Shown here piece by piece: positions 46,596-57,289 of a stretch of DNA of 64,000 bases. Made by a program: the position numbers and the translations under genes. Every line of letters begins with the position of its first letter. Position 1 is the first letter of the stretch. Source of the DNA: Porodaedalea pini (lineage: Eukaryota; Basidiomycota; Agaricomycetes; Hymenochaetales; Hymenochaetaceae); NCBI GenBank assembly GCA_002794775.1, contig NBAY01000001.1, positions 682,001 through 746,000 on the forward strand, written 5' to 3'. Under the pieces are notes generated by a model, which was given only the letters and a program-made list of their open reading frames with translations, was not told the DNA's origin and did no database searches.

Positions 46596-47020
46596 TGTTA
46601 GGCGGGAGCCCGGGAGACGACTCGGACTGGGCAGGCCTCGGCTGACTGTCGTCTGGGACGTGCTATACTCGAGCGTAGACTCGGGACACGCTTACTCAGG
46701 CTAGGTCGTCGCGGAGGTAAGAGGATTAATACACATCTAAACTAATACAAGGGGGACGAGTCTCACCTAGGTCGTCGCGGAGGTAAGAGGAAAAGCAGAA
46801 CAAGGAGTTCATGCGATTCCTGAGACCTTATATAGCGACGACCGTGGGACTATATTACCTAACATTATATAACGAGTGGGAATGGAACGAATGAAGGTCG
46901 CGTGAAAGGAGTGTGGGAAATGATTGGAAAGATGATTAATTATAATGAAAAAGGAGCGGTTAAAAGGAAAGAAATGGTAAAGGGAAAATCAAGGAAAAGG
47001 CGAAGGTTCGAGTTCTAACA
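46596..47020 (-). repeat. Gypsy 5' LTR (in element sense)
   Basis: It is identical to 40751-41175. On the minus strand, TATATAA (46834-46828) lies 33 nt upstream of the likely RNA start at 46801. Confidence 0.95.
46801..46835 (-). promoter_or_regulatory. Gypsy LTR promoter: TATA box and predicted RNA start
   Basis: The sense strand reads CTATATAAGG from 46835. Thirty-three bases from the first T of TATATAA is G46801, where the segment complementary to the PBS begins. The spacing fits an RNA polymerase II start. Confidence 0.65.
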
Positions 47021-48226
47021 TCGACGGTGTCAAGAACTGGAAACTCTGGATATTCCGTATCTTCCAGGCTATCAATGCCACTGGCCATCCAACTCTTATG
47101 GAGGCGTCACCATCCAGTCCAGAAGAAAATACCATTGCGAACACCATCTATGTGGGTGTAATCAAAAACATCCCCAATAAAATACTTGGAAACTACTTAG
47201 GCGTAACTCAAGTACACGTCTTACTTAAACAACTAAAGGCACGTTATGACATACAAACTACAGTAACTAACGCGTTAAATGAAGGAGTGTTATTCAACGT
47301 CCGAGGCCATGTGTCTCAACTCGATAAAACTTTGGACGAACTCAAACAACGCCATGCTGAACTTTGTGCTCATGGAAAACAACCAGCCGACTCAACTTAT
47401 TTGGCAGCTATAACTGCGGCGATACCACCGCAATATAAATATGTTATAACTCAACTCGAACTTCAAATAAACACCGTAAATGAGTACAACAAAAATAATG
47501 ACGACCACGAGGATCTTGTTCTTACTCCTAACCGACTTATTCAAGAAACTTGTCAGGCCTTCGTGAACTGGAGCGTGGCGAATACTTGAAGAAATCCAAT
47601 TGCCACCGCGCACCCTTACCAAAACGAGGCTACTCACCCTTACTTCAGAGGGCGAGGTGGACACACTCGAGGTCGCGGCCGAGGCCGTAGCCGATTTGGA
47701 ACTTACAGAGGCCGAGGACGCGGCCGTGGAGGATACTCAAATAACTCCGATAACTCAAACTCGAACTCAGGGAGCTCTAACCCTTTGTTAAATGTTATAA
47801 CTGAAATAACTACGGGCATCAATCACCTAACTGCCCCCAGCCGTGGACTCAGAAAACTAAAGATGCCATGGCGAAGAAAGGGATTCAGGAGCACGCGAAA
47901 CCTCCGACCACTGCCCACTCACATCAGGCGAGCATGTCGAACGCGGCAAACGTACCTGCGACCGCTTCCACTTCCACTGCAGTCGCTCAAGCACACCAGG
48001 CGATAAACGCCGAAATGCCCAATTTCCCGCAGACGCCACCGTTCACTGCAATGATAACTGAAATAACCGATGACGTTACTATGCAGTTCGACAACGAATC
48101 TGCACTTTTTCGACTTTCTACGTGACGATCACTACATGGATGCTATTGAAAACTTTGAGGCGAATCATGTAAGTGCCACAGCCGTTTACTTAAAAGAAAA
48201 ATTATGCTAATAAACTTTATCATACT

Positions 48227-51200
48227 ATGGATATTATTGATTCTGGCGCCACTCTTCACTTAACTCCTTATTTCAACCGACTTACTAATGTTAAACAAAC
48301 TGACCCAATCTCTGTTATAACCGCTAACTCACAAACTTTTATTACTTCAACTATAGGGATTTTAACTGTTGAGATCCCGAATGGTGATACTGTAAGCATC
48401 ATTACTATTAAAGATGTTTATTATGCTAAAGAAATGCATATGATGCTACTTAGCCAGTCTAAACTTTGCGCAGAAGGATATGAATTTATTTATAAAGGAA
48501 ATTTGTGTACAATAAAGGCACCTAGCGGTGAAATATGCAGTCAAATTCAATGTAAAAATAACCTGTACTCTATATTAAAACATTATCAAATGAGCGCTGT
48601 GAAATCAATTACTCTGTTTGAACTTCATAAGAAACTCGGACACTTAAGTTATACTTACCTCAAATGGCTACTTAAAAATCATCCTGAATCAATCCATTAC
48701 AAAATTACTGACTCAACTGAAACTCAATGTCATGTTTGTGTCGAAGCAAATATTAAAAGAAATGTTATACCCAAAACTCGAACTTCTGAATTAGCTAAAA
48801 ATTTTGGCGATCATTTTCATATGGATATTTGAGGACCTGCACCGACAACTGCTATTGGAAATTTTAAATACTTGTTAACTTTAGTCGATGACTGTACTAG
48901 ATGGGTCCAAATGAGTTTACTTAAAACTAAAGCAGATGGTTATACTGCTTACATCAAATGGGCTACTTTATTATCAACTCAATATGGAATTAAAATTAAA
49001 ATACTTCAATCTGACAATGATACTGTCTTTTTATCAAATGACTTTCAACTCTTTTTAGACAGTCAAGGAACTATGCAAAAACTAACTGTACATGATACTC
49101 CACAACAAAATGGTGTAGCTGAGCGAACTCATCAAACAATATTAAACCAAGTTAGATCAAACTTACTAGGACATAAATTACCAAACAAGCTCTGGGGAGA
49201 AGCCGTTAACTACTCAACTTTTATACATAATAGGACACCTAAAGCGGCAATTAACTTTATCTCTCCATACTTTAAGTGATTTAATAAAGCTTATATTTTT
49301 GATAACTTACATGAATTTGGCACTCATGTCATTTTCAGAGAAGAAAATACTAATAAACTAACTCCTAAAGGATCCTATGGCCGATGGCTATGTTGGGATG
49401 AAGAAAGTAAAGGACATAGAATTTATCATGATCAGAAAATAACTGTTGAAAGAAATGTCCAATTTCTCAAAGTCGCACCTTCTCGAATTGAAGGGGAGCA
49501 AATTGATACCCCACTAGAAAACAATCAAAACAATCCTACTGAAACTACTGAACCAAGAAGATCAGAGCGACAAAGAAAACCAACTAAATGTTCTAGAGGA
49601 CTCGACTATACTGAAGAACTTAACCTTGCTATTTACTTAACTGAATTCAATGAATTTAATAATGAACAACTTGGCGATCCCATCACTTTTCAACAAGCAA
49701 TTAAGCGACCAGATGCACTTAGATGGGCTAAAGCCATGAAAGATGAAATTGAAACATTAAAAGAAAGACAAACTTGGGAATACGTTTACCCACCTACTAA
49801 TGCAAATATCATTGGCACTAGATTTGTTTACAAAACTAAACGGTTAGCCGATGGCCGAATTGACAAATACAAAGCAAGACTAGTTGTGCAAGGATATGCA
49901 CAACAAGAAGGAATTGATTTTTACTCAGATGACTTATTTGCACCAGTAGCACGACTTAGTACTGTGCGAACTATACTTTCCTGGGCAGCAACTAATGACT
50001 ATGAAATACATCAAATAGATATCAAATCAGCCTACTTGTATGGCGAACTAGAAGATGGTGAAGAAATTTACATCAAACCACTGCCAGGATATAATAAACT
50101 ATTACCTGACTTGAAACCTGGACAAATACTGAAATTAAAGAAAGCACTATATGGACTAAAACAAGCAGGAAGACGTTGGTACAAGAAACTAATGTCAATC
50201 TTAACTAAAATAGGATTAACTAGGTCAGACAATGACAATGCAGTCTTTTTCAAAACAGAAAATAACAAAACTATACTTGTATTGTTTGTACATGTTGATG
50301 ACATTACAATAGCTGTGAAATCAACTCAACTATTAACTGAACTAAAAACTCAAATTGGAAATGAAGTTACTTATACTGACGGAAATGAAATTCACTGGTT
50401 ACTTGGAATTGAAATTAAGCGTAACCGTCAAACTAAAACTATAGCGTTAAAACAACAAAACTATATTGAAACTATCATCAAACGCTATAACTTAGAAAAT
50501 GCTAAACTAAGGAATTCTCCTATGGAGCCAGGGAGACAATTATCAACTGATGATGCACCAGCCGATGATGAAGAACTTACTTACATGGAAAAGGTACCTT
50601 ACATGAACATGGTTGGAGCACTGCGATATGCAGCAGACTGTACCAGGCCAGATATTGCCTATACATGTGGAATACTCGCGAGATATTTAACTAACCCTGG
50701 TATTAAACATTTTGACGCCGCAAAACAATGTTTTCAATACTTACACTCAACTAAAGACTATTGGCTCATACTCGGCAGAACTGAAAATACTCAACTTACT
50801 GGATACACTGACTCTGATGGAATGACAACTGAAGGCATAAAGCCATATCCGGATACTTCTTTAAACTTGGCAATTCAATAACATCATGGTCAAGTAAAAG
50901 ACAAACTTTAGTATCACTAGCCGTAGCTGAAGCTGAACTTATTGCACTAGCTTATGCGACTCAGGAGGCTATTTGGCTAAAAAGACTTGTAAATGAAGTT
51001 CTGCAGGCTTCATTTACACCTACTACAATTTTTACTGATAATCAAGCCATTATTACTATGGCAATTGATCCTGAGCATAAATACTCTCAAAGAACTAAAC
51101 ATATTGATATACGAAAAGATTTCTTTAGAGATCACATTGATAAAGGAACTATTACTGTTAAATACATTCCCACTGAACATAACATAGCAGACTTACTTAC

Positions 51201-51264
51201 TAAAGCATTATCTGTAACTTTACTCAAGCGCTTTGTAGAACAACTTAAACTAACGCGCGCTTGA
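48227..51264 (+). pseudogene. Copia pol (protease-integrase-RT-RNase H) with stops and a frameshift
   Basis: The protease motif is IIDSGATLHL near 48233. Integrase shows the HHCC motif (LHKKLGHLSY...CHVC) and a catalytic core with LVDDCTRW, LQSDNDTVF and QQNGVAERTHQ. TGA codons at 48830-48832 (before GPA, where Trp is expected) and 49277-49279 interrupt it. RT has YKARLVVQGYAQ, IDIKSAYLYGEL, KKALYGLKQAGRRWY and the active site FVHVDDI. A frameshift near 50836 precedes the RNase H region (VAEAELIALAYATQEA, FTDNQAI, KHIDIRKDFFRD), which ends at 51264. Confidence 0.9.
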
Positions 51265-51271
51265 AGGGGAG
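51261..51271 (+). other. Copia polypurine tract
   Basis: TTGAAGGGGAG directly precedes the 3' LTR and fits the plus-strand primer site. It overlaps the last codon of pol. Confidence 0.75.
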
Positions 51272-51486
51272 TGTTGAACTATAAATAACTGACGGATACT
51301 TGCCTGAGCAAATATCCGTCACTGGTCACATGACTGACTTCCAGAACTCCGACTATATGCTCATATGACTATGCACCATATGCTCACTATACTCTTTATA
51401 GTAAACTATTCAATTGTACTGTATATAAGGACGGGCACTCTCGCCCCTAATCTATAGCTTTGTCCCACTTTTCTGCTCGTCTAAGA
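51272..51486 (+). repeat. Copia 3' LTR
   Basis: This 215-bp repeat is nearly identical to 40113-40327; I noted C for T and G for A at two positions. It ends at GTCTAAGA before CCACC. Confidence 0.92.
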
Positions 51487-51491
51487 CCACC

Positions 51492-52029
51492 TCATCAACC
51501 TTAAAGGACACCACAGCTTCATAGCGGCACCCTTTCTGCTATACCCTCGTCGCCAGCTGTGTTCCTTTTTACGACTCCCACCAGAGAAGTGTATAGCTCG
51601 CAATCTTCAAACCAAAGCCATTGGGCTTTTGCTCGATGCTCACAATATGCATAATTGAAACCTGACTGGCTGCTGCCCAGACCCATCATGTATTCAACAC
51701 AATGTCTGTCATCTCCTTAATGTTTGCCCATATTTTCCATGCGTACGCAGACAATTCTTTCACCAAATCTCTTTACCATTGAATTTTTCAGAATGGTTTC
51801 TACCAAATAATTTCAATGCTTCTCCTCCAATTTGCGTTCTTCTCGTTTCGTCGTCCCCCCGACCCTATGCCTTATTTTTCAGATCTCCCCTCTGACCTTC
51901 ACTTTTAAATGTATCACCCTTTCGTTACTCTTACCACATTTTGAAAACACTCATTCGCGCACTACGTAGTTTTCCTCTTGTTTCTCTTGTTCCTCTTGTT
52001 GTAGTATAGGTGCGAGACGGCACACTTAA
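51492..52029 (+). pseudogene. 3' end of the LINE after the copia insertion
   Basis: The LINE coding sense resumes in the frame left at 40112. It includes a Cys/His knuckle (CCPDPSCIQHNVCHL, ~51664-51715) often found at the end of LINE ORF2. The element ends just before the right target duplication without a long poly(A); the last bases are CTTAA. Confidence 0.65.
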
Positions 52030-52043
52030 TAACAGTGTAACAC
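52030..52043. repeat. Right target-site duplication of the LINE insertion
   Basis: TAACAGTGTAACAC repeats 31888-31901 without mismatch. Host sequence continues from here. Confidence 0.9.
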
Positions 52044-52204
52044 GTGATGGTTTATTGCAATTTCACGTGACTTACCGTTCCTGCTCTCGAAACGACAAGC
52101 ACGATTTCTCTCGCACTGAACGCCATCCTGTAAATTCAGGTCCATTGCCTTGCTGTCGAGCTCGTCAAACCAGAAGCCTGTGTACCTAAAATTCCTTCTG
52201 GAGG

Positions 52205-53058
52205 ATGTTCGAACCGATTAGAGGAGGTACACGAGGCGGTCAGGCTGAATTCAAGTGGTCGGACGTCTCAGCAGACAAGGATAGGGAGGTAGGTTATCAC
52301 TACAGACCTCTCAAATCGCAAGAAACTTATCTGGCCACTTAGCACTATCTTGGCCACAGTATCAATGCGCCGACAGGCCGTTGGCAAAAGAACAAGGATG
52401 TTCACTGGTACAACAGGGATCTGAAGGATGGGGAGGACGAAAAACGGGCTGAAATTAGGAGAATAAAGGAGGCAGAGGAAGAGGCAATGGCGCAAGCTTT
52501 GTACGCTTCATTCAACTCGTAAAATGCATGCATACCTAACCGTCACTTTCTCATTCAATTAGAGGGTTTGCTCCAACAAAGAAAACGCTCGGCGCTAGTG
52601 CAAACGGAGATGAGGAACAAGGCAGCCCAACGGCTGGCCCTTCAGGGGACATGTCACCTCCCGAAGACGGCGTTAGCAAAGACAAGCTGGAGCGGCGCAT
52701 GCGGAAAATGGAGAAAAGAGCAAAGAAGGCGGAGAAGAAGGCACGGAAGGAAGCCAAGCGAATGGACAGACGGAAGGATGATCCTGGTTCCGATTATGAG
52801 CGGGACGATCGATATCGAGACAGGAGGCGTTCGCGCTCGCCCAGGCGTCGAGACTCGCATGAACGACGTGATCAATATCTTAGTCGACGTTCTGTATCCC
52901 CTCCCCGTGTACGACGCCGTTCTGTATCGCCCCCGTCACGCAGGGATGTGCGCGGTCATAGAGATTATGATATCATGGAGCGAGAACGAGAACGGGAGCG
53001 AGACAGGCGAAAATGGGATGCCAACGCCGCGCAGGAGCTTCCCCAGCGGCTTCGCTGA
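52205..53058 (+). CDS. MMTAG2-like (multiple myeloma tumour-associated protein 2 family) RS-rich nuclear protein
   Basis: The family is conserved from fungi to animals, is phosphorylated and has an unclear, probably RNA-related, nuclear role. Exons are 52205-52288, 52343-52500 and 52563-53058. The signature is complete: MFEPIRGGTRGGQAEFKWSD, then REHYLGHSINAPTGRWQKNK across the first intron, DVHWYNRD, and EIRRIKEAEEEAMAQALGF across the second. The C-terminus is a Lys-rich helix (KMEKRAKKAEKKARKEAKRM) and an RS domain (RDRRRSRSPRRRDS, RRSVSPPRVRRRSVSPPSRR). The start codon lies only 162 bp from the right end of the transposon nest, so its promoter was probably displaced or replaced. Confidence 0.88.
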
Positions 53059-53603
53059 GGATATTCTTCAGGTGTGAGTTCTCCCGTTTAATCACCAGAG
53101 CAAAGTTGACCCAATCATATATCAGAGTCTGCACCAAACTTCGCGCGGTCGTTTCGCACATTGCTTTTTTTTATTGGTTGGACGAAAGATGATATCGATT
53201 CGACAGCCCCTCTATCACCTAGTTATGCTCATCAATGATTTATTCGGTCCTTTCTCGCCCAATCAGAGAGGGTCGTACCCTGGTTGTACAGCTACGATCA
53301 AGTCGAAACACTCGACAATCGGCCACTGCTTCTGCAAAACTGTTAAATTGTTCACACGTCGTCATCTGAGCAAGCTCAAACTCAAGACCTTGCCTTCGGC
53401 GGCGTTGACGTGTCTCAATCAAGTTCCTGTGCTCTGCCCTTACGAAATTGCAGCCTATTCATCATGCTGTCTGTGGTTAGCGCTCTTGCGCCTTCCCCTC
53501 GTTGCTTCGCTCCTCTTTCACAGATGCTGGTGTTTTTCCTTCGATCTGCTGACTTTGTCCTTTCATTATGATAGGTTCTCCCATGCATAAATCCATTATG
53601 CAG
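53059..53603. other. 3' flank of the MMTAG2-like gene
   Basis: This is mixed-sequence DNA. An ATG at 53465 opens a short signal-peptide-like reading (MLSVVSALAPSPRCF) that ends quickly. No gene can be supported. Confidence 0.3.
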
Positions 53604-53900
53604 GCTTTTATGACTTCAACGTGCCCAAATGCGAAGGTTCTGGACTAGCTTTAAGGGAAAGCAACGGGCCGACCTCTCAACGTGCTTGGGCCCATTGTAT
53701 GATCGCCGATCAATTGCTCCCCATAACACAGCAAGTTTTTGGCTCTGAACTTCATATACAAATGTAAGCTCAGTGTGGCCGGCTATCTCAATTTTCGATC
53801 TTATTGAGCGAATACTTACTAGAGGTTTGAATACGGAGAGGCTCAAGATTGTGACGGTTATCCGCGGATCGTGAGACTTGTTACCCCTGGAGCTTCTTGA
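53604..53900 (+). pseudogene. Orphan protein-like fragment with one intron
   Basis: After an acceptor at 53602-53603 the frame reads FYDFNVPKCEGSGLALRESN then GPTSQRAWAHCMIADQLLPI to a donor at 53764. Using the acceptor at 53823-53824, it continues MFEYGEAQDCDGYPRIVRLV to a stop at 53900. It has the texture of a real C-terminus, but I recognise no family and find no upstream exons or start. It may be a gene remnant. Confidence 0.28.
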
Positions 53901-56235
53901 GATGAATCCTGTTTACCAATGAACTCATCGGCGCTATGTAGCGACGAAGACTTAACGCCTCCGGCTTCGCATCTATGTTCGGATTGGACATCGTTCTTCC
54001 CTGCCTTGGGGCTACTTCGAATCTGCATTGTGGTGCAATGGCTCACGTTAGTTCAGTTTTAATAAGTAAGCTGTCCAAATAAGGCCACATCAAGGTATGA
54101 CCCTCTTTCTTGTTGGAGTATTATTCACCCTTAGGCGCCATTTAGAAAGATATTCTGCAGGGGAGATATATCTTCTAATTGAGGGGAATACGTGCAACGA
54201 AGAGGAATGTCAAAATCTCTGCCGATGATAGCGACACCTTAGCAACCGTGGTAGTATTGTTGATCATGCTGTGAATGTGATTATATTGCCAGTCTCATGC
54301 ATTCAAGCAGTTTTGATCATGCTTTCGTCTGGACGAGGATAATGCGGGTGCAGGCGGTTTATTCTCCCGCCACATGATCAATTCAAGCCCCTTGCGATAA
54401 TCTTGCCTGATAATCAAGAGCTCAGCTGCGGAGAAAGGGTGCTGTTAGCTCCGGTTAATTGAGGCCCGGGGTCACTGGTACAGAAGGACTATTTCCGAAG
54501 TTATATTGCGCACTGATCATGAGAGATATCATTTCATTTAGGAACGATGCTCGAAGCCACGGAAGGCAGTTCAGCGAAGCATTTGCTTCGAGGTGCTTCG
54601 GGTCCGTTTCCGATGTTCTTTCTTCTAATACCACCGCGAGAGACTCTTCGAGGCTCACGATCACTGTTGACTGGGACCTTACACTTGTGCTCTTTTAGGT
54701 CGGTTCGCTATTATGGTGTACGGGTCTTCAACTGCACACCTCCGGGCTCGCGCACTCACCGAAAATTACGCGCCTGGCTTCACGTTCGCTTTCGTCGGAT
54801 GCTTACTGTATTAGCGAACCCTTCACGGAATACATACTGGTGAGTATGTCGGTTCATCTGCGGCGCGGATTGAGCCAAAACTGATATGCCGCTGTTCAGT
54901 TGGCAGTACCACGCTTCGTATGCAGTGACTCAGTCCGCCCTCGACAAACAATCGTCGGGAGCCCATAAACAAGTTTCGCACTTGCTGTTCCAGGAAGCTG
55001 GCTCAAAGAGGCAACAGTGAAGCGCATGCTCACATGGAAGGTGCTCTCACAACTGCACCCGTGTTCTCAGGGCGAACTAACGTGATCCTGCTTCATACTA
55101 GGCAATCCACAATTAAAAGTTCCCGCTCCGCTGGCTGACACGTGTGTAGCAATCGTCACTGGGACTCTCGTCGCTCCAGTTGGTGCTCTTCGATGATGCA
55201 AGTAGCACGCATTCATGAACTCTGGCTGACCAAACGATGGACATATGGCTGCTACAGCAAGTGAATGCATCAAGGCACGGTGGAGAGAGCTCTGCAGGGG
55301 CTATAATTAGGCGAGCTTCTCCGAGTTAGGAAAGGTTGCTGTGAGTGCCCTAGTATTTGCTCACCTGCCCTTTTCACTCTAGTGACTGGCTCTATACTTA
55401 CATGGTTCAGTCTCTTTTTGGATCAAGACATTAATATTACCCTCTCCTCTTCTCCCATACAGTTTATGCCCACTTTTTGCAAGGAGGCGGCCACAATTCT
55501 CCCTTTATCACACTAGTCAGATATAGAGTCACCAACAAAATCCACTTTTAGCAAATAAACTGTGTACAGGTAAGATTATTGAAGATGATAATAACCACAT
55601 TCGTGACATCACTTCAGGTGCTCTTGATCTCTTGATGACTGTTTCAAAGCAGCACGTCAACACCATGTACAGTACTTACGGCAATACAGGACTAGTACTC
55701 GCGGCTCAATTGCAATGCATCAGTAATATAGTATGAGAAATAGACAACTACGCTTTGCAGCTTTGCAAGTGCATCATGTGTATACCATTCTTTCACGAAA
55801 AAGGGAGCCGCCGGCAAGTGGATTGGAGGACTATACTCGACATTTTTCTAGCCAATACTTCATTCCCAGGGGAAAATAGCAATTGTGGTATAGAATCATA
55901 TAGAGTGAGATCTAACCGTAAATCGACATCGAGTGGAAATCGAGTGTAGGACTTTTTCATATTGTGATATCGAATGGTCATCAGAAGTACAAATTTCAAG
56001 GCTGCGAAGAGACTCGATTTCACTCGTTTCTACTCAATTTTCAAATTACAGACATCGAGTGATTTCGAGTGGTATCAGATTTCACAACATAAAAACGTCC
56101 AGCACTCGATTTTATTCGATGCTCATTTGATGGTGATATTTCACTCGATCCGACTCAATGCCACAATTGCTAATTTTCACTGGGCTTCATTGCCAAAGTC
56201 AACATACCTTCATTGAAGCTAAATTGTGCGTAGTA
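53901..56235. other. Gene-poor stretch
   Basis: No coding pattern is convincing in either strand. The AT-rich end (55900-56160) contains a dense cluster of TCGAGTG/CACTCGA motifs, listed separately. Confidence 0.4.
55929..56148. repeat. Cluster of TCGAGTG / CACTCGA motifs
   Basis: Four forward copies (55929, 55940, 56055, 56065) and two reverse copies (56103, 56142) occur within 220 bp, with near copies such as CACTCGT and GACTCGA between them. Pairs are spaced 10-11 bp apart. The two orientations could form hairpins or bind a protein. Confidence 0.6.
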
Positions 56236-57057
56236 CCGTCATGGACCGGTCCTTGAAACAGCACTTTTAATTTTAATTTTAACACCATTTTTTCACCAAT
56301 TTTCTCAAACAAAAAAAATCACATTAAAGCTATTTCACTAAGGTCCATCTGTGCAAAAGTTTGAGTGAAAAAAGTCAGGAATAAATGAGTTATGAATTGC
56401 ATACATTTTGACTCTAAATCAGCATGTCGCTGAGTCACCGCTCCTTTGAAACACAACTTTCCCACACTCATCTTCACTCGGAATTTGAGCTATTGCTCTC
56501 ATGTATTATTAATTTTCTATGTAGAGTATTCTAGAATAGTCTAGTATTTACTACTGTCAATAAGTTTTACACACACTATTTCATTAGCATGAGCTATGTG
56601 GTAGAAGTGAGCAAGTTCAAGATGAGCTGCATAACTTGAAGACATGACACGGAAAGGGACGTGACATAATGTGTGACGCTTCAAAAAAGCGCTACACAAC
56701 TTTCCTGAATTTCTACACAACTCAATTTCTATCCATTTGACATGAAATTTTGCAGACACATTCAATATACTGCTTAAAAAAACGATATTATTTTTTTGTT
56801 CCAGCTAAGATGCATGTTTTATGAATGAATAGAGCCAACAACATTCTGAACCACTCAATTCTAGTACCTTCTCACACCCATTTTACCCATAACTTTCTCA
56901 AATTCAAACCATTTTTCATGGGTTTTTTTTCTAAATAGCATAATTATATGAGTAGACTGTTTTTATGCATTAATTTGAGCTGAGGAATATGTTGTTGAGC
57001 CAAATTAAATGGGGTGTCTCAAGGAGTGGGGGTGTTTCAAGGACCGGTCCATGACGG
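56236..57057. mobile_element. MITE (non-autonomous DNA element) with perfect 25-bp terminal inverted repeats
   Basis: Both ends begin CCGTCATGGACCGGTCCTTG and pair perfectly over 25 bp (56236-56260 with 57033-57057). TAGTA flanks both sides (56231-56235 and 57058-57062), which fits a 5-bp duplication, or a TA duplication in a matching context. The 822-bp inside is AT-rich and has no transposase, so it must rely on another element. Perfect ends suggest recent movement. Confidence 0.88.
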
Positions 57058-57289
57058 TAGTACCTCAAACTTTCTGAATGACGGCGGCGAACTTCGTAAA
57101 TAAATCGGAATACAGTAGTAAATCATCTGGTATAGAAGGAAGGAATGAAGGGAGACATCGACAAGAGAAAAACGAAAAAGACAATACAGACTATGGGAAA
57201 CAGAAAGCGAATCTATTGCTACACTGGATGCATAAGGAATATGATAAAAAAGGAGCGGGACGGCTAGGTTTGCCAATAAAAAGGACAAA

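Larger units (their letters stand above)
40751..47020 (-). mobile_element. Young, apparently complete Ty3/gypsy chromovirus-type retrotransposon
   Basis: The 6270-bp element is flanked by TCGAC (40746-40750 and 47021-47025). Its LTRs (425 bp) begin TGTTAG, end CTAACA, and read identical base for base. Genes run on the minus strand: gag 45884-44802 and pol to 41176, both free of stops. The integrase ends in a chromodomain. Insertion into the copia gag makes it the last arrival in the nest. Confidence 0.96.
40376..47589 (+). pseudogene. Copia gag, split by the gypsy insertion
   Basis: The ORF begins MSDRPPHSPTPP and has a Thr/Pro-rich N-terminus. It is broken at 40750 by the gypsy element, inside a segment LFDGIEPLD. 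The same frame resumes after the duplicated TCGAC at 47021 with VKNWKLWIFRIFQAI, the Gag core, and reaches a TGA at 47587. Beyond it the frame stays coding-like with an RGRG-rich stretch (47650-47745). A damaged zinc knuckle lies near 47796, where one TGA and one Cys-to-Tyr change appear. Confidence 0.8.
40113..51486 (+). mobile_element. Ty1/copia retrotransposon inserted in the LINE and itself split by a gypsy element
   Basis: The LTRs (40113-40327 and 51272-51486, 215 bp each) differ at two positions I can see. The flanks CCGCC (40108-40112) and CCACC (51487-51491) look like a 5-bp target duplication with one change. The order protease-integrase-RT-RNase H is the copia order. Excluding the gypsy element and its duplicated TCGAC, the element is about 5.1 kb. 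Coding regions carry several TGA stops and at least one frameshift. Confidence 0.93.
31902..52029 (+). mobile_element. Decayed Tad-like LINE interrupted by two later insertions
   Basis: The LINE occupies 31902-37105, 39575-40112 and 51492-52029, about 6.3 kb once the pogo and copia insertions and their target duplications are removed. It has ORF1 with gag-type zinc knuckles. ORF2 carries an APE-type endonuclease, reverse transcriptase, RNase H and a C-terminal Cys/His knuckle. The 14-bp target duplication and lack of terminal repeats fit target-primed reverse transcription. The clade call (Tad1-like, with RNase H after RT) is inference from domain order. Both ORFs contain stops and frameshifts, so this copy is dead. 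Confidence 0.9.

Noticed and set aside
33190..49279. TGA read as Trp (alternative genetic code) in the LINE and copia genes
   Set aside because: Host genes such as HAC1 and CCR4 and the intact gypsy element use normal stops and encode Trp by TGG; TAG and TAA stops also occur in the LINE. Mutation is the simpler explanation.
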